From positions 620,001 to 684,000 of the forward strand of contig NZ_CP170386.1 in the NCBI RefSeq assembly GCF_042468235.1: a stretch of DNA of 64,000 bases, given 5' to 3'. This document shows, piece by piece, positions 8,284-16,824 of the stretch (its first letter is position 1; every line of letters begins with the position of its first letter). The DNA comes from Lonepinella sp042468235. GTDB taxonomy: Bacteria > Pseudomonadota > Gammaproteobacteria > Enterobacterales > Pasteurellaceae. Both the position numbers and the translations under genes were made by a program. Under the pieces are notes generated by a model. That model was given only the letters and a program-made list of their open reading frames with translations. It made no database searches and had not been told where the DNA came from.

Positions 8284-9111
8284 ATGAAACTTCAAGCGAA
8301 TAATAAAGTCTTAGATTTATCCCGTCCCCAGATTATGGGAATTTTGAATTTTACCCCTGATTCTTTTTCTGATAGTGGTCAATTTTTTCAACTGGATAAA
8401 GCATTATTTCAAGTGGAAAAAATGCTTAATGCTGGTGCGAGTATTATTGATATCGGCGGTGAATCTACTCGACCAAATGCACAAGAAGTGTCAGAACAAG
8501 AAGAATTAGAGCGTGTGGTTCCCTTGGTTGAAGCGGTGCGAAAACACTTTGATTGTTGGATTTCGGTTGATACATCAAAAGCCATTGTAATGTCAGAAAG
8601 TGCTAAAGTTGGAATGGATATTATTAATGATATTCGTGCATTGCAAGAACCAGATGCCTTAACAACGGCGGTGAAATTAGCTTTGCCAACCTGTCTGATG
8701 CACATGCAAGGGCAACCACGAACAATGCAGGCGAATCCATACTATAAAAATGTAGTGGAAGACGTGTTGGAATTTCTGCAAAATCGCACCGCACTTTTTT
8801 TGCAGCAAGGCGGAAAGGCGGAAAATGTGATTTGGGATGTCGGCTTTGGTTTTGGTAAAACCGTACAACATAATTTTACCTTATTACAACAGCAAGCTCG
8901 TTTTGCGGTGCAAGGTTATCCTGTGTTAGCAGGACTTTCACGTAAGTCAATGTTAGGTGCTGTGTTGGACAAAACAGTGGATCAACGTTTAATCGGTAGT
9001 GTTACTGGGGCGTTATTAGCCGCACAAAATGGAGCAACTATTTTACGAGTGCATGATGTAGAAGAAACCACAGATGCCTTAAAAATTTGGCAAGCAATGA
9101 TGAATGCGTAA
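8284..9111 (+). CDS. folP: Dihydropteroate synthase
   Basis: The 275-residue TIM-barrel enzyme condenses 6-hydroxymethyl-dihydropterin pyrophosphate with p-aminobenzoate in folate synthesis and is the sulfonamide target. Signature motifs are visible: MGILNFTPDSFSDSG near the N-terminus and DIGGESTRPNA at about residues 56-66. The pterin-binding loop region (GFGFGKT) and the C-terminal RVHDVEET are also present. ATG 8284 gives the usual family length; a GTG two codons upstream (8278) is also in frame. No strong Shine-Dalgarno is seen. The gene sits between ftsH and glmM as in H. influenzae and E. coli. Confidence 0.96.
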   Translation: MKLQANNKVLDLSRPQIMGILNFTPDSFSDSGQFFQLDKALFQVEKMLNAGASIIDIGGESTRPNAQEVSEQEELERVVPLVEAVRKHFDCWISVDTSKAIVMSESAKVGMDIINDIRALQEPDALTTAVKLALPTCLMHMQGQPRTMQANPYYKNVVEDVLEFLQNRTALFLQQGGKAENVIWDVGFGFGKTVQHNFTLLQQQARFAVQGYPVLAGLSRKSMLGAVLDKTVDQRLIGSVTGALLAAQNGATILRVHDVEETTDALKIWQAMMNA

Positions 9112-9186
9112 TATTTATATAGGGTGGATGATGTATTCGCCTAAAAATACAATATTTTTATAGAATAGAAAAAAGGAAAACAAAAA

Positions 9187-10521
9187 ATGGCAGAACGTAA
9201 GTATTTTGGTACCGATGGCGTACGTGGCAAAGTGGGAATATTCCCAATTACTCCAGATTTCGCCTTAAAACTTGGTTGGGCAGCAGGTAAAGTGTTGGCA
9301 ACACAAGGTTCTAAAAAAGTATTAATCGGTAAAGACACGCGAATTTCTGGCTATATGTTGGAATCCGCTTTAGAAGCAGGGTTAACCGCAGCAGGTTTAT
9401 CAGCCGTGTTTGTTGGTCCGATGCCAACGCCAGCTGTAGCTTATTTAACTCGTACTTTCCGTGCTGAAGCAGGTGTTGTGATTTCAGCATCACATAATCC
9501 TTATGATGATAACGGGATTAAATTTTTCTCAGCCCAAGGTACAAAATTGCCTGATGAAGTAGAAGAAGCTATTGAAGCCATGTTAGATCAGCCGATGGAT
9601 TGTGTGGCATCAGCAGAATTAGGTAAGGCGAGCCGTATTAATGATGCTTCAGGGCGTTATATTGAATTTTGTAAAGGTACATTCCCGACAGAATTAAGTT
9701 TGGAAGGTTATAAAATCGTACTAGATTGTGCTAACGGTGCAACCTATCACATTGCACCAAGTGTTATGCGTGAACTTGGGGCGGAAGTGATTGAGATCGG
9801 TACTGAACCAGACGGTTTAAATATTAATGAAAAATGCGGAGCAACAGATATTAAAGCATTGCAAGCCAAAGTATTAGAAACTAAAGCCGATGTTGGTTTA
9901 GCCTATGATGGTGACGGTGACCGTATTATGATGGTAGATCATTTAGGCAATATGGTGGATGGCGACCAAATTCTTTATATTATTGCTCGAGAAGCGTTAC
10001 GTTCTGGTAATTTAAAAGGCGGTGTAGTCGGTACTTTAATGAGCAATATGAGCCTTGAAATTGCCTTAAAACAATTAGGTGTACCATTCTTACGAGCCAA
10101 CGTAGGCGACCGTTATGTATTGGAAAAAATGCAGGAAAATAACTGGAAATTTGGCGGTGAAAATTCAGGGCATATTATTATCTCGGATAAAAATACTACA
10201 GGCGATGGCATTATTGCATCACTAGCAGTATTGACCGCTATGGTACAACACAAATTAAGTTTGAATGAATTAGTAACGGCAGTGCCATTATTTCCACAAG
10301 TATTAATTAATGTACGTTTTGCTGGTGGAGAGAATCCATTAGAAAGTGATACAGTAAAATCTATAGCATCCGATGTAGAAAAACGTTTAGCAGGTAAAGG
10401 TCGAATTTTATTACGTAAATCAGGTACTGAACCGTTAATTCGAGTCATGGTAGAATGCCAAGATGGCGAACTTGCTCAACAATGTGCAGAAGAAATTGCT
10501 AATGTGGTGAAAGCTAATTAA
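9187..10521 (+). CDS. glmM: Phosphoglucosamine mutase
   Basis: The 444-residue alpha-D-phosphohexomutase interconverts glucosamine-6-phosphate and glucosamine-1-phosphate, feeding UDP-GlcNAc for peptidoglycan and LPS. The phosphoserine loop is ISASHNPYDDNG with Ser102. The metal loop is DGDGDR, at about residues 241-246, and the C-terminal phosphate-binding loop is RKSGTEPLIRVM. The ATG follows AAAAAGGAAAACAAAA. It is last in the ftsH-folP-glmM run. Confidence 0.97.
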   Translation: MAERKYFGTDGVRGKVGIFPITPDFALKLGWAAGKVLATQGSKKVLIGKDTRISGYMLESALEAGLTAAGLSAVFVGPMPTPAVAYLTRTFRAEAGVVISASHNPYDDNGIKFFSAQGTKLPDEVEEAIEAMLDQPMDCVASAELGKASRINDASGRYIEFCKGTFPTELSLEGYKIVLDCANGATYHIAPSVMRELGAEVIEIGTEPDGLNINEKCGATDIKALQAKVLETKADVGLAYDGDGDRIMMVDHLGNMVDGDQILYIIAREALRSGNLKGGVVGTLMSNMSLEIALKQLGVPFLRANVGDRYVLEKMQENNWKFGGENSGHIIISDKNTTGDGIIASLAVLTAMVQHKLSLNELVTAVPLFPQVLINVRFAGGENPLESDTVKSIASDVEKRLAGKGRILLRKSGTEPLIRVMVECQDGELAQQCAEEIANVVKAN

Positions 10522-10717
10522 ATAAATACGGTACAAAATTGATCTGATTTCAAAAAAGGGATGCTTATTGAGGGGATTGATTAAAAATACATTATATAAA
10601 ATGCACTCTAAGAACTAGTCTATTTTTCAATTAATTTATGATTGGTATTCTCCATTTTTTGTTATTAGAATGGTCCACTATAAGAGTTTCAGCTCCCGAA
10701 TGAGGAGTATTGAATCA

Positions 10718-10769
10718 TAAAAATCTACCCCTAGTGAGTTGGATTTAATATTCAACTCACTAGGGGTAG
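10718..10769 (-). terminator. Terminator of htrA (17-bp perfect stem), IS-end-like
   Basis: CTACCCCTAGTGAGTTG (10725-10741) pairs perfectly with CAACTCACTAGGGGTAG (10753-10769). On the minus strand the stem is followed by ATTTTTAT, so it terminates htrA. The sequence also resembles the hairpin end of the IS150-group relic at 14133-14183 (shared ACCCC, AGTTG, CCAAC and AGATTTTTAT blocks), so it may be a co-opted IS end. Confidence 0.75.
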
Positions 10770-10794
10770 AGCGTTTGAAGGAAACTTAGAAAAA

Positions 10795-12180
10795 TTATTG
10801 TACTAATAAATAGAAATTATTTTGTCCACGTTTCACATTAAGAGCAATGGCAGAAGGTTTCTCATCTAATGCGTTGCGTAGGTCTTTTAATGTTTTTACC
10901 GGTTGACGGTTAATACCTACAATTACGTCACCGACTTTTAAACCACTTTGGGCTGCCGGGGAATTTTTCTCGATTTTTTCGATTTCAATACCTTCTTTTC
11001 CATTAGTTAAAAGAGCTCCTTCAAGAGCTGGCAAAATACCGTCAGTACTGTTTTCACCAGATTTTACAAAATCATCGGCTTGCAAGGTAACTTCGGTTTT
11101 TTCGGCTTTACCATCACGTAAATAGGTGAGTTCAAATTTTTTGCCGGCACCAGAAGTAGCAATTTTTGCCCTTAATTCGGTAAAACTTTTAATTTTTTGA
11201 CCGTTTAATTCGGTAATCACGTCACCTGCTTTTAAGCCAGCTTTAGCAGCAGCAGAATTCGGTAATACTTCGCTAATAAATGCCCCTTGTTGTGCATCAA
11301 TATTAAAGGCTTTAGCTAAATCTGCATTGAGCTCGCCCCCTTTAATGCCTAATACGCCACGACGAACTTCACCAAATTCAATGATTTGTTTTACTAAATT
11401 ATCTGCCATATTGGATGGAATCGCAAAGGCAATCCCCGCATTACCACCACTTGGCGAAATAATGGCAGTATTTATGCCGATCAATTCGCCTTTTAGATTG
11501 ATTAATGGTCCACCTGAATTACCACGGTTCACCGCAGCATCGGTTTGAATATAGTTTTCATAAGTGCCACTATCAGAACCCGTAGAACGACCAAGTGCGG
11601 AAACGATACCCGATGTTACGGTTTGACCTAAACCAAATGGATTACCAATAGCCACAGTAAAATCACCTACACGTAATTTATCACTATCTGCAATACTAAT
11701 TTCGGTTAAGTTTTTCGGATTTTCTACTTGTACTAAAGCAACATCAGATTGTTTATCTGTACCAATGACTTTACCTTTTAATTCTCGTCCATCTTGTAAC
11801 GTCACCGTGATTTTATCTGCTTTATCAATAACATGATTATTGGTTAGTACATAGCCTTTTTGTGCATTAATAATCACACCAGAGCCCATGCCTTTAAATT
11901 GGCGTGGTGTAGATCCGCCACGATTACCAAAGAAATCATCGCCGAAGAAAAAACGAAATTCATCGGGAATATCTTGATTTCTAGCGGTGTTTTGTTCTTT
12001 ACCTTCAACGTTAATGGAAACTACCGCTGGAAGCACTTTTTCTAGCATCGGGGCTAGGGTTGGCAGAGTTATGCCAGCCACTTCATTTGGTAATTCTGCC
12101 ATAGTGGTAAATGGAGTGCTTAAAACACCTAATCCTAATGTAATAGCGGTTAAGGTAAAACTCATTTTTTTCATTTTCAT
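10795..12180 (-). CDS. htrA: Periplasmic serine protease/chaperone HtrA (DegP/DegQ family)
   Basis: The 461-residue protein has a signal peptide (cleavage near residue 28, TTMA-ELP), a trypsin-like domain with catalytic triad His116 (NNHVID), Asp146 (SDVALV) and Ser222 (GNSGGP), and two PDZ domains (from about residues 260 and 375). It degrades misfolded envelope proteins. AAAGGAAATATT precedes the first ATG. The LA loop is short, so DegQ is as likely as DegP; Pasteurellaceae usually carry one such gene. It stands alone with its own terminator. Confidence 0.93.
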   Translation of the reverse strand: MKMKKMSFTLTAITLGLGVLSTPFTTMAELPNEVAGITLPTLAPMLEKVLPAVVSINVEGKEQNTARNQDIPDEFRFFFGDDFFGNRGGSTPRQFKGMGSGVIINAQKGYVLTNNHVIDKADKITVTLQDGRELKGKVIGTDKQSDVALVQVENPKNLTEISIADSDKLRVGDFTVAIGNPFGLGQTVTSGIVSALGRSTGSDSGTYENYIQTDAAVNRGNSGGPLINLKGELIGINTAIISPSGGNAGIAFAIPSNMADNLVKQIIEFGEVRRGVLGIKGGELNADLAKAFNIDAQQGAFISEVLPNSAAAKAGLKAGDVITELNGQKIKSFTELRAKIATSGAGKKFELTYLRDGKAEKTEVTLQADDFVKSGENSTDGILPALEGALLTNGKEGIEIEKIEKNSPAAQSGLKVGDVIVGINRQPVKTLKDLRNALDEKPSAIALNVKRGQNNFYLLVQ

Positions 12181-12379
12181 AATATTTCCTTTCTAAAATT
12201 AAGTGAATAGTTTGCGTATGAATATGACAAGAGAATGAGGAAAATGTTCAGAAATTCAAGGTAAACATGTTGAAAAAATGAATATTCATGATCTAACTAC
12301 TAAAAGTAGAGCGTTTACTTTACGGATTGATAACAGTCTTAGACTTGAGTAGTTTCTATCTTTTTTCGTCTTTTTTGAC

Positions 12380-13387
12380 TTAAGTCTTAATACTTCTCAC
12401 AGATTTTCTCACAATTAATTCTGGATAGAGTTCAATGGTTTCTTTTTCATTGTTTTTATGATGAATACGTTCAAGCAGTAATTTCAAGGCACGTTCACCT
12501 AATCTTGCTTTAGATTGATGAATAGTTGTGAGTGGAGGAGCATAAAAACGAGATGAGTGAATATTATCGTAGCCGATAATTGAAATATCATCAGGTACTC
12601 GTAAACCTTTTTCGGTAATAGCTGAAATTGCGCCTAATGCCATAACATCATTACAACAGAACACCGCAGTCGGTAATTCTGTCTGTGCAAGAATCTTATT
12701 CATACATTCATAACCATCTTCGGGTTCGAAAAAGCCTTCTTGAATCCAGTTAGGATTTAGTGTGAGTCCAGCATCATGCATGGCTTTTTCAAAACCTCGG
12801 AAACGAGTTTGAGATGTAGTTTTGCTGAGTTCGCCAGCAATAATCCCGATTTTTTGGTGACCATTTTCAATCAAATGTTGGGTTGCTAAATAACCACCAC
12901 TAAAACTGTTATCTAGAATTATATCGTTATTACTATGCTGAATTCCCCATTCCATAACTACCATCGGTAATTCTCTGAAATTATTAAATAAATCAAGGCT
13001 CTCTTGGTGATATTCAGCACACATAATAAGTACGCCATCGACTCGTTTTTTGGCTAGCATCTCCAAATGATTTTTAATTTTTTCTGCATCATTTTGGGTA
13101 TTACATAAAAATAAGGAATAGCCTTGACGGTAACAATGGCTTTCTACGGCTTGGATTATTTCCGCAAAATAAGGAGCTTCACTGGTGGTAACGATCATAC
13201 CGATAGATTTGGTCGTATTAATTTTAAGGCTACGAGCTACAGCACTAGGTGAATAACAAAGTTGTTGAATTGCATTCATTACAGCTTGCTTAGTTTCTTG
13301 TGCAACGTGCCTTGTATTATTGATGACATGAGAAACGGTCGTTGTAGATACACCTGCCATTTTTGCTACATCTTTAATTGTTGCCAT
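12380..13387 (-). CDS. purR: Purine repressor PurR (LacI family)
   Basis: This 335-residue LacI-family regulator begins with the helix-turn-helix TIKDVAKMAGVSTTTVSHVI (residues 3-22) and a hinge helix with PSAVARSL. The ligand domain is typical of PurR (EAPYFAEIIQAVE, CNTQND). With hypoxanthine or guanine as co-repressor it represses purine synthesis genes. GGGAGATAAAT precedes the ATG. It is divergent from a small YnhF-like membrane peptide gene; as I recall, ynhF also neighbours purR in E. coli. I saw no PurR box in its own promoter. Confidence 0.93.
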   Translation of the reverse strand: MATIKDVAKMAGVSTTTVSHVINNTRHVAQETKQAVMNAIQQLCYSPSAVARSLKINTTKSIGMIVTTSEAPYFAEIIQAVESHCYRQGYSLFLCNTQNDAEKIKNHLEMLAKKRVDGVLIMCAEYHQESLDLFNNFRELPMVVMEWGIQHSNNDIILDNSFSGGYLATQHLIENGHQKIGIIAGELSKTTSQTRFRGFEKAMHDAGLTLNPNWIQEGFFEPEDGYECMNKILAQTELPTAVFCCNDVMALGAISAITEKGLRVPDDISIIGYDNIHSSRFYAPPLTTIHQSKARLGERALKLLLERIHHKNNEKETIELYPELIVRKSVRSIKT

Positions 13388-13521
13388 ATTTATCTCCCTG
13401 AAAATTTTGCTTATTATAAAGTGAAAAGCATAAAAAATGTATGAAAAAATAAATTAAACTGATAGAATGCATAGTGAATTTAGATAATTTTTAATACCCT
13501 TTAAATATATAGGAGAAAAAT

Positions 13522-13602
13522 ATGAGTGATTTCGGTTATGCAATGGTGATGGTTGTACTTTCATTAAGTATTGTTGTGGGATTGTCAGTTGCAATTTTCT
13601 AA
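13522..13602 (+). CDS. YnhF-like small membrane protein (26 residues)
   Basis: A short frame with an excellent ribosome site (AGGAGAAAAAT-ATG) encodes a 26-residue peptide with a polar start (MSDFGYA) and a single hydrophobic helix (VMVVLSLSIVVGLSVAIF). Size, topology and the position next to purR match the YnhF family of small inner-membrane proteins, whose function is unknown. The call is inferred from context, the strong Shine-Dalgarno and the transmembrane character rather than sequence identity. A single uptake sequence (reverse complement at about 13628-13636) follows. Confidence 0.72.
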   Translation: MSDFGYAMVMVVLSLSIVVGLSVAIF

Positions 13603-13647
13603 AAGCTGAGGAAATACGATAAAAAATACCGCACTTTTTGGGGATAA

Positions 13648-14183
13648 TGATCTGACCCTTAGAAAGTTCGATTGATTAATTTGAGGACTGCGTTCTGAAC
13701 TCAATAGGACTCGGTCCTTTTAATTTTAACTCAATATGCTTATTATTGTAATCGGTGATATAGTTATTGATCCTTTGTTCCAAGTGCTCAAATATATCAA
13801 ATCCTTATGATAAAATCCTCCGTTTTAAGCTGTCCTCAAAAACGCTCCATCGTACTATTGTCCAAACAGTTCCCTTTTCTTGACATATTTTAAATTAATA
13901 ATTTTATGGGATCATCGCTGTTTTATACGGATCGTATGATGGATAATTTTTCTTTGAATGAGAGGGGATGTTTTTTATGTTGAACCTGAAGTCTCTCATA
14001 TCCGATATAATTAAAACGAGCAAGCCAATTTTGGATAGTTATTTGGGGGAGTTGAAAGTGTTCATAGGTCAGTGAAATGGATTAAAGTAAAGATCAATGA
14101 TTTGTTTAAAGATTTGATTATATTTAGTTATAAAAATCTGTACCTTAGGTTGGTTATTAGTCCAACTTTTGGGGTACAGATTA
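13648..14183 (-). mobile_element. Degenerate IS3-family (IS150 group) insertion sequence remnant
   Basis: The element is about 536 bases, against roughly 1.2-1.4 kb for intact members. On the minus strand it starts at 14183 with an IS end (TAATCTGTACCCCAAAAG), whose GGACTAATAACC segment folds into a hairpin. Remains of orfA follow: TIQNWLARFNYIGYERL and SFKEKLSII are readable in one frame before a stop. Remains of orfB come next: SRKGNCLDNSTMERF, a stop codon, GQLKTE, then after shifts INNYITDYNNKHIELKLKG and SPIEFRTQSS. The far end at 13648 reads TGATCTGACCCTTAGAAAG on the plus strand, matching the first end as an inverted repeat. The middle of the transposase, including most of the DDE core, is deleted, so it cannot move by itself. 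Confidence 0.85.
13675..13895 (-). pseudogene. IS150-group transposase OrfB C-terminal remnant
   Basis: On the minus strand the segment from about 13895 down reads SRKGNCLDNSTMERF, an in-frame TGA, GQLKTE, a shift to GFYHKDL and another shift into FDIFEHLEQRINNY and the conserved IS150-group C-terminus LKLKGPSPIEFRTQ. The stop and at least two frameshifts mark it as dead. The upstream catalytic residues are lost. Confidence 0.85.
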
Positions 14184-14223
14184 ATATTGAATTACCAATG
14201 TGTGGTAAAATATAATCTACAAA

Positions 14224-15156
14224 TTAAGCGACAAACTTCTCACCCAGCTCAATATCCGCTTTTAATTGCGGTAACATTGCTTGAAGCTGTTCTTGTTCAA
14301 AGGCACTTAATTCACCGATAGGTAATAATGCAGCAACACCTTCACGACCAAAACGGACTGGTTGTGAGAAGAAACGAGCATATTCGCCGTTGCCTTCAAC
14401 ATAAGCACATTCTACCGCAGTTTCACCTTGTAAGCCACGCACGAGAGCTTGAGTAAAACGCGCAGCAGCCATTGCCATGGAAAGAGTGGCAGAACCAGCC
14501 CCAGCTTTTGCATTCACCACATCAGTACCCGCATTTTGCACTTTTTTGGTTAATTCCACGATTTCTTCGTCACCCCAAGTAGCATATTGCACTTGCGAGA
14601 AAATAGGAAGAATAGTCGTACCTGAGTGACCGCCGATAACTGGAATGCTGTTACGTTCTACTTCTAAACCTTTTTGTTCTGCAACAAAGGTTTCTGCACG
14701 TAATACATCTAACGTGGTGATACCAAATAATCTACGTTTGTCGTAAACGCCCGCTTTTTTCAATACTTCAGCAGCAATAGCAACGGTAGTATTTACTGGG
14801 TTAGTGATGATGCCAATACAAGCTTTTGGAGCAAAATTTGCCACATGTTGCACTAAATCACGGATAATACCGGCGTTAATATTGAATAAATCAGAACGAT
14901 CCATACCCGGTTTTCTTGCTACACCAGCAGAAATAACTACTACATCAGCACCGGTCAATGCAGCACCGATATCATCACCAGCATAACCTTCCACTTTAAC
15001 AGCGGTAGAGATATGACTTAAATCTTTTGCCACTCCCGGCGTCATCGGAGCTACATCATATAATGCTAACTCTGAGCCTGCTGGAAGTTGTAATTTTAAT
15101 AAAAGTGATAGTGGTTGACCAATACCACCTGCTGCACCTAAAACGGCAATTTTCAT
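14224..15156 (-). CDS. mdh: Malate dehydrogenase (NAD)
   Basis: The 310-residue enzyme oxidises malate to oxaloacetate; in Pasteurellaceae it also runs in reverse, in the reductive branch to succinate. The NAD-binding loop is GAAGGIGQ (residues 7-14). The substrate-binding arginine region (ARKPGMDRSDLF), the catalytic-His motif GGHSGTTILP and the conserved QYATWGDEE segment are present. TAAGGAGAAAACT precedes the ATG. It is divergent from argR, as in H. influenzae and E. coli. Confidence 0.97.
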   Translation of the reverse strand: MKIAVLGAAGGIGQPLSLLLKLQLPAGSELALYDVAPMTPGVAKDLSHISTAVKVEGYAGDDIGAALTGADVVVISAGVARKPGMDRSDLFNINAGIIRDLVQHVANFAPKACIGIITNPVNTTVAIAAEVLKKAGVYDKRRLFGITTLDVLRAETFVAEQKGLEVERNSIPVIGGHSGTTILPIFSQVQYATWGDEEIVELTKKVQNAGTDVVNAKAGAGSATLSMAMAAARFTQALVRGLQGETAVECAYVEGNGEYARFFSQPVRFGREGVAALLPIGELSAFEQEQLQAMLPQLKADIELGEKFVA

Positions 15157-15283
15157 AGTTTTCTCCTTAAATATTAAAAAATTAGGTATTGTAACAATTC
15201 AGTAATTACCAAAATGGCTACAAAACCTAGCTATCTGTTATAGTTTAAACATAACAACCATATAATTCAAATAACAAAATGCA

Positions 15284-15305
15284 AATTTGCGATCTAGCTC
15301 AAATT
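15284..15305. promoter_or_regulatory. Candidate CRP site (CRP-S-like) between mdh and argR
   Basis: TGCGA (15288-15292), six bases TCTAGC, TCAAA (15299-15303). This is close to the CRP consensus TGTGA-N6-TCACA but has C at the third half-site position, the feature that marks Sxy-dependent CRP-S sites in H. influenzae. mdh is a known CRP target in enterics. One half-site is weak. Confidence 0.4.
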
Positions 15306-15319
15306 TTTCATCAATTATG

Positions 15320-15346
15320 TGAATATGAATAAATTTTTATTGATTA
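15320..15346. promoter_or_regulatory. Candidate ArgR operator region before argR
   Basis: An AT-rich near-palindrome (ATGAATAAATTTTTATTGAT) with overlapping TGAAT half-sites lies 55-80 bases before the argR start. ARG boxes have TGAAT/ATTCA halves and ArgR commonly controls its own gene. The match is partial, so this is inference. Confidence 0.3.
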
Positions 15347-15400
15347 ATTCTGCATTTTTATGCAAAATTTATGCAACATATTCTAAATAAGCAAAAAGTG

Positions 15401-15868
15401 ATGATTGAAACAAAAAATGACAGCCTAATGACAGCATTTAAGGATTTATTAGCACAAGAAAAATTTAGTTCACAAGTTGAAATTGTAAATGCTCTGCAAG
15501 AGCTTGGATTTAGTAGCATTAATCAATCCAAGGTTTCTCGTATGCTAAGTAAATTTGGTGCGGTACGAACTCGCAACACTAGAATGGAAATGGTGTATTG
15601 TTTGCCCAATGAATTAAGCGTGCCAAATACCAGTAGTCCATTGAAAAATCTGGTGTTAGATATTGATTATAATGCCTTGCTGATCGTGATCAAGACCAGT
15701 CCGGGGGCTGCACAATTAATTGCCCGTTTATTAGACTCAGTAGGAAAAACTGACGGTATTTTAGGCACGATTGCTGGGGACGATACTATCTTTGTAACCC
15801 CAACACTCAACACACCAATAAAGCAACTTATTGCCAATATTCAACAACTTTTTGAGAATTCATTATAA
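15401..15868 (+). CDS. argR: Arginine repressor ArgR
   Basis: The product has an N-terminal winged helix-turn-helix (SSINQSKVSRMLSKFGAVRTRN) and a C-terminal hexamerisation and arginine-binding domain (LVIVIKTSPGAAQLIARLLD-type segment, GTIAGDDTIFVTP). It represses arginine synthesis genes when arginine is bound. From ATG 15401 the protein has 155 residues, close to the usual 150-156. An in-frame ATG at 15371 would add ten residues (MQHILNKQKV) with no family counterpart that I know. The start is therefore a judgement, as no clear Shine-Dalgarno sequence is seen. Confidence 0.92.
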   Translation: MIETKNDSLMTAFKDLLAQEKFSSQVEIVNALQELGFSSINQSKVSRMLSKFGAVRTRNTRMEMVYCLPNELSVPNTSSPLKNLVLDIDYNALLIVIKTSPGAAQLIARLLDSVGKTDGILGTIAGDDTIFVTPTLNTPIKQLIANIQQLFENSL

Positions 15869-15872
15869 AGAG

Positions 15873-16778
15873 ATGCATATTTTTATCACCGGTGGCACTG
15901 GATTAATCGGACAAGAGCTTGTTAATCTCTGGCTTGATCAGAAATATCAAGTCACGTTATTGACACGTTCCTCTGAAAAAGCACTATCTCATTTTCATTC
16001 TCACCCTGAATTTAATCGCTTAACCGCGGTGAATTCTTTACAGGTTTTTGCTAATTTTAATTCATTTGATGCAGTGGTCAATTTAGCTGGTGAACCGATT
16101 TTTGATCGTCGTTGGACAACCCGACAGAAAGATCGCCTATGGCAAAGCCGAATTAATTTAACCGAAAAATTAACCGCACTTATTAATGCTAGTCAAACAT
16201 CTCCAACCTGTTTTCTTTCAGGATCTGCCTATGGTTATTATGGCAATACTGGTGAACAAATCGTCACGGAAGAACATCCAGCAGCAACAAACTTTGCGGC
16301 TCGTTTGTGTCAACAATGGGAAAAAACTGCCTTGCAAGCACATTGTCGAGTTTGCTTGTCAAGAACCGGTATGGTATTTTCTCCGAAAGGTGGTGCATTA
16401 GCCAAAATGTTACCTTTATATCGTTATGGTCTAGGGGGAAAATTAGGCAATGGTTTACAATTTATGCCTTGGATAGCACTTGAAGATATGGTCAACGCCC
16501 TTAATTTTCTTCTGCATAATACTCAATGCCAAGGAGCATTTAATCTGTGTTCTCCACATCCTATTCGCAATACCGATTTTAACCGCTTATTAGCTAAGCA
16601 ATTACAGCGCCCTGCTTTTTTCATTGTACCTGCTTTTGTACTCAAACTGATCTTAGGTGAACGAGCGAGTTTAATTTTAGACAGCCAAAATCTTTGCCCG
16701 CAAAAATTATTAGCACAAGGTTTTCAATTTCAATATCCTCAGCTTGACGACTATTTACATTCAACATTTGGCAAATAG
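15873..16778 (+). CDS. yfcH: YfcH-family (TIGR01777) NAD-dependent epimerase-like protein
   Basis: A 301-residue SDR-superfamily protein with the Rossmann motif FITGGTGLIGQELV at the N-terminus, the NLAGEPIFDRRW segment characteristic of this family and SGSAYGYYGN, which holds the YxxxN-type active-site region. It ends in the DUF1731 C-terminal domain. The substrate is unknown. The ATG lies four bases after the argR stop, with AAAGAG directly upstream, so the pair is probably translated together. The order mdh / argR-yfcH matches H. influenzae. Confidence 0.88.
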   Translation: MHIFITGGTGLIGQELVNLWLDQKYQVTLLTRSSEKALSHFHSHPEFNRLTAVNSLQVFANFNSFDAVVNLAGEPIFDRRWTTRQKDRLWQSRINLTEKLTALINASQTSPTCFLSGSAYGYYGNTGEQIVTEEHPAATNFAARLCQQWEKTALQAHCRVCLSRTGMVFSPKGGALAKMLPLYRYGLGGKLGNGLQFMPWIALEDMVNALNFLLHNTQCQGAFNLCSPHPIRNTDFNRLLAKQLQRPAFFIVPAFVLKLILGERASLILDSQNLCPQKLLAQGFQFQYPQLDDYLHSTFGK

Positions 16779-16824
16779 ACAATTAATGTATAAAATAGCC
16801 TCGCTTAATTAAGATGAGATAGCT

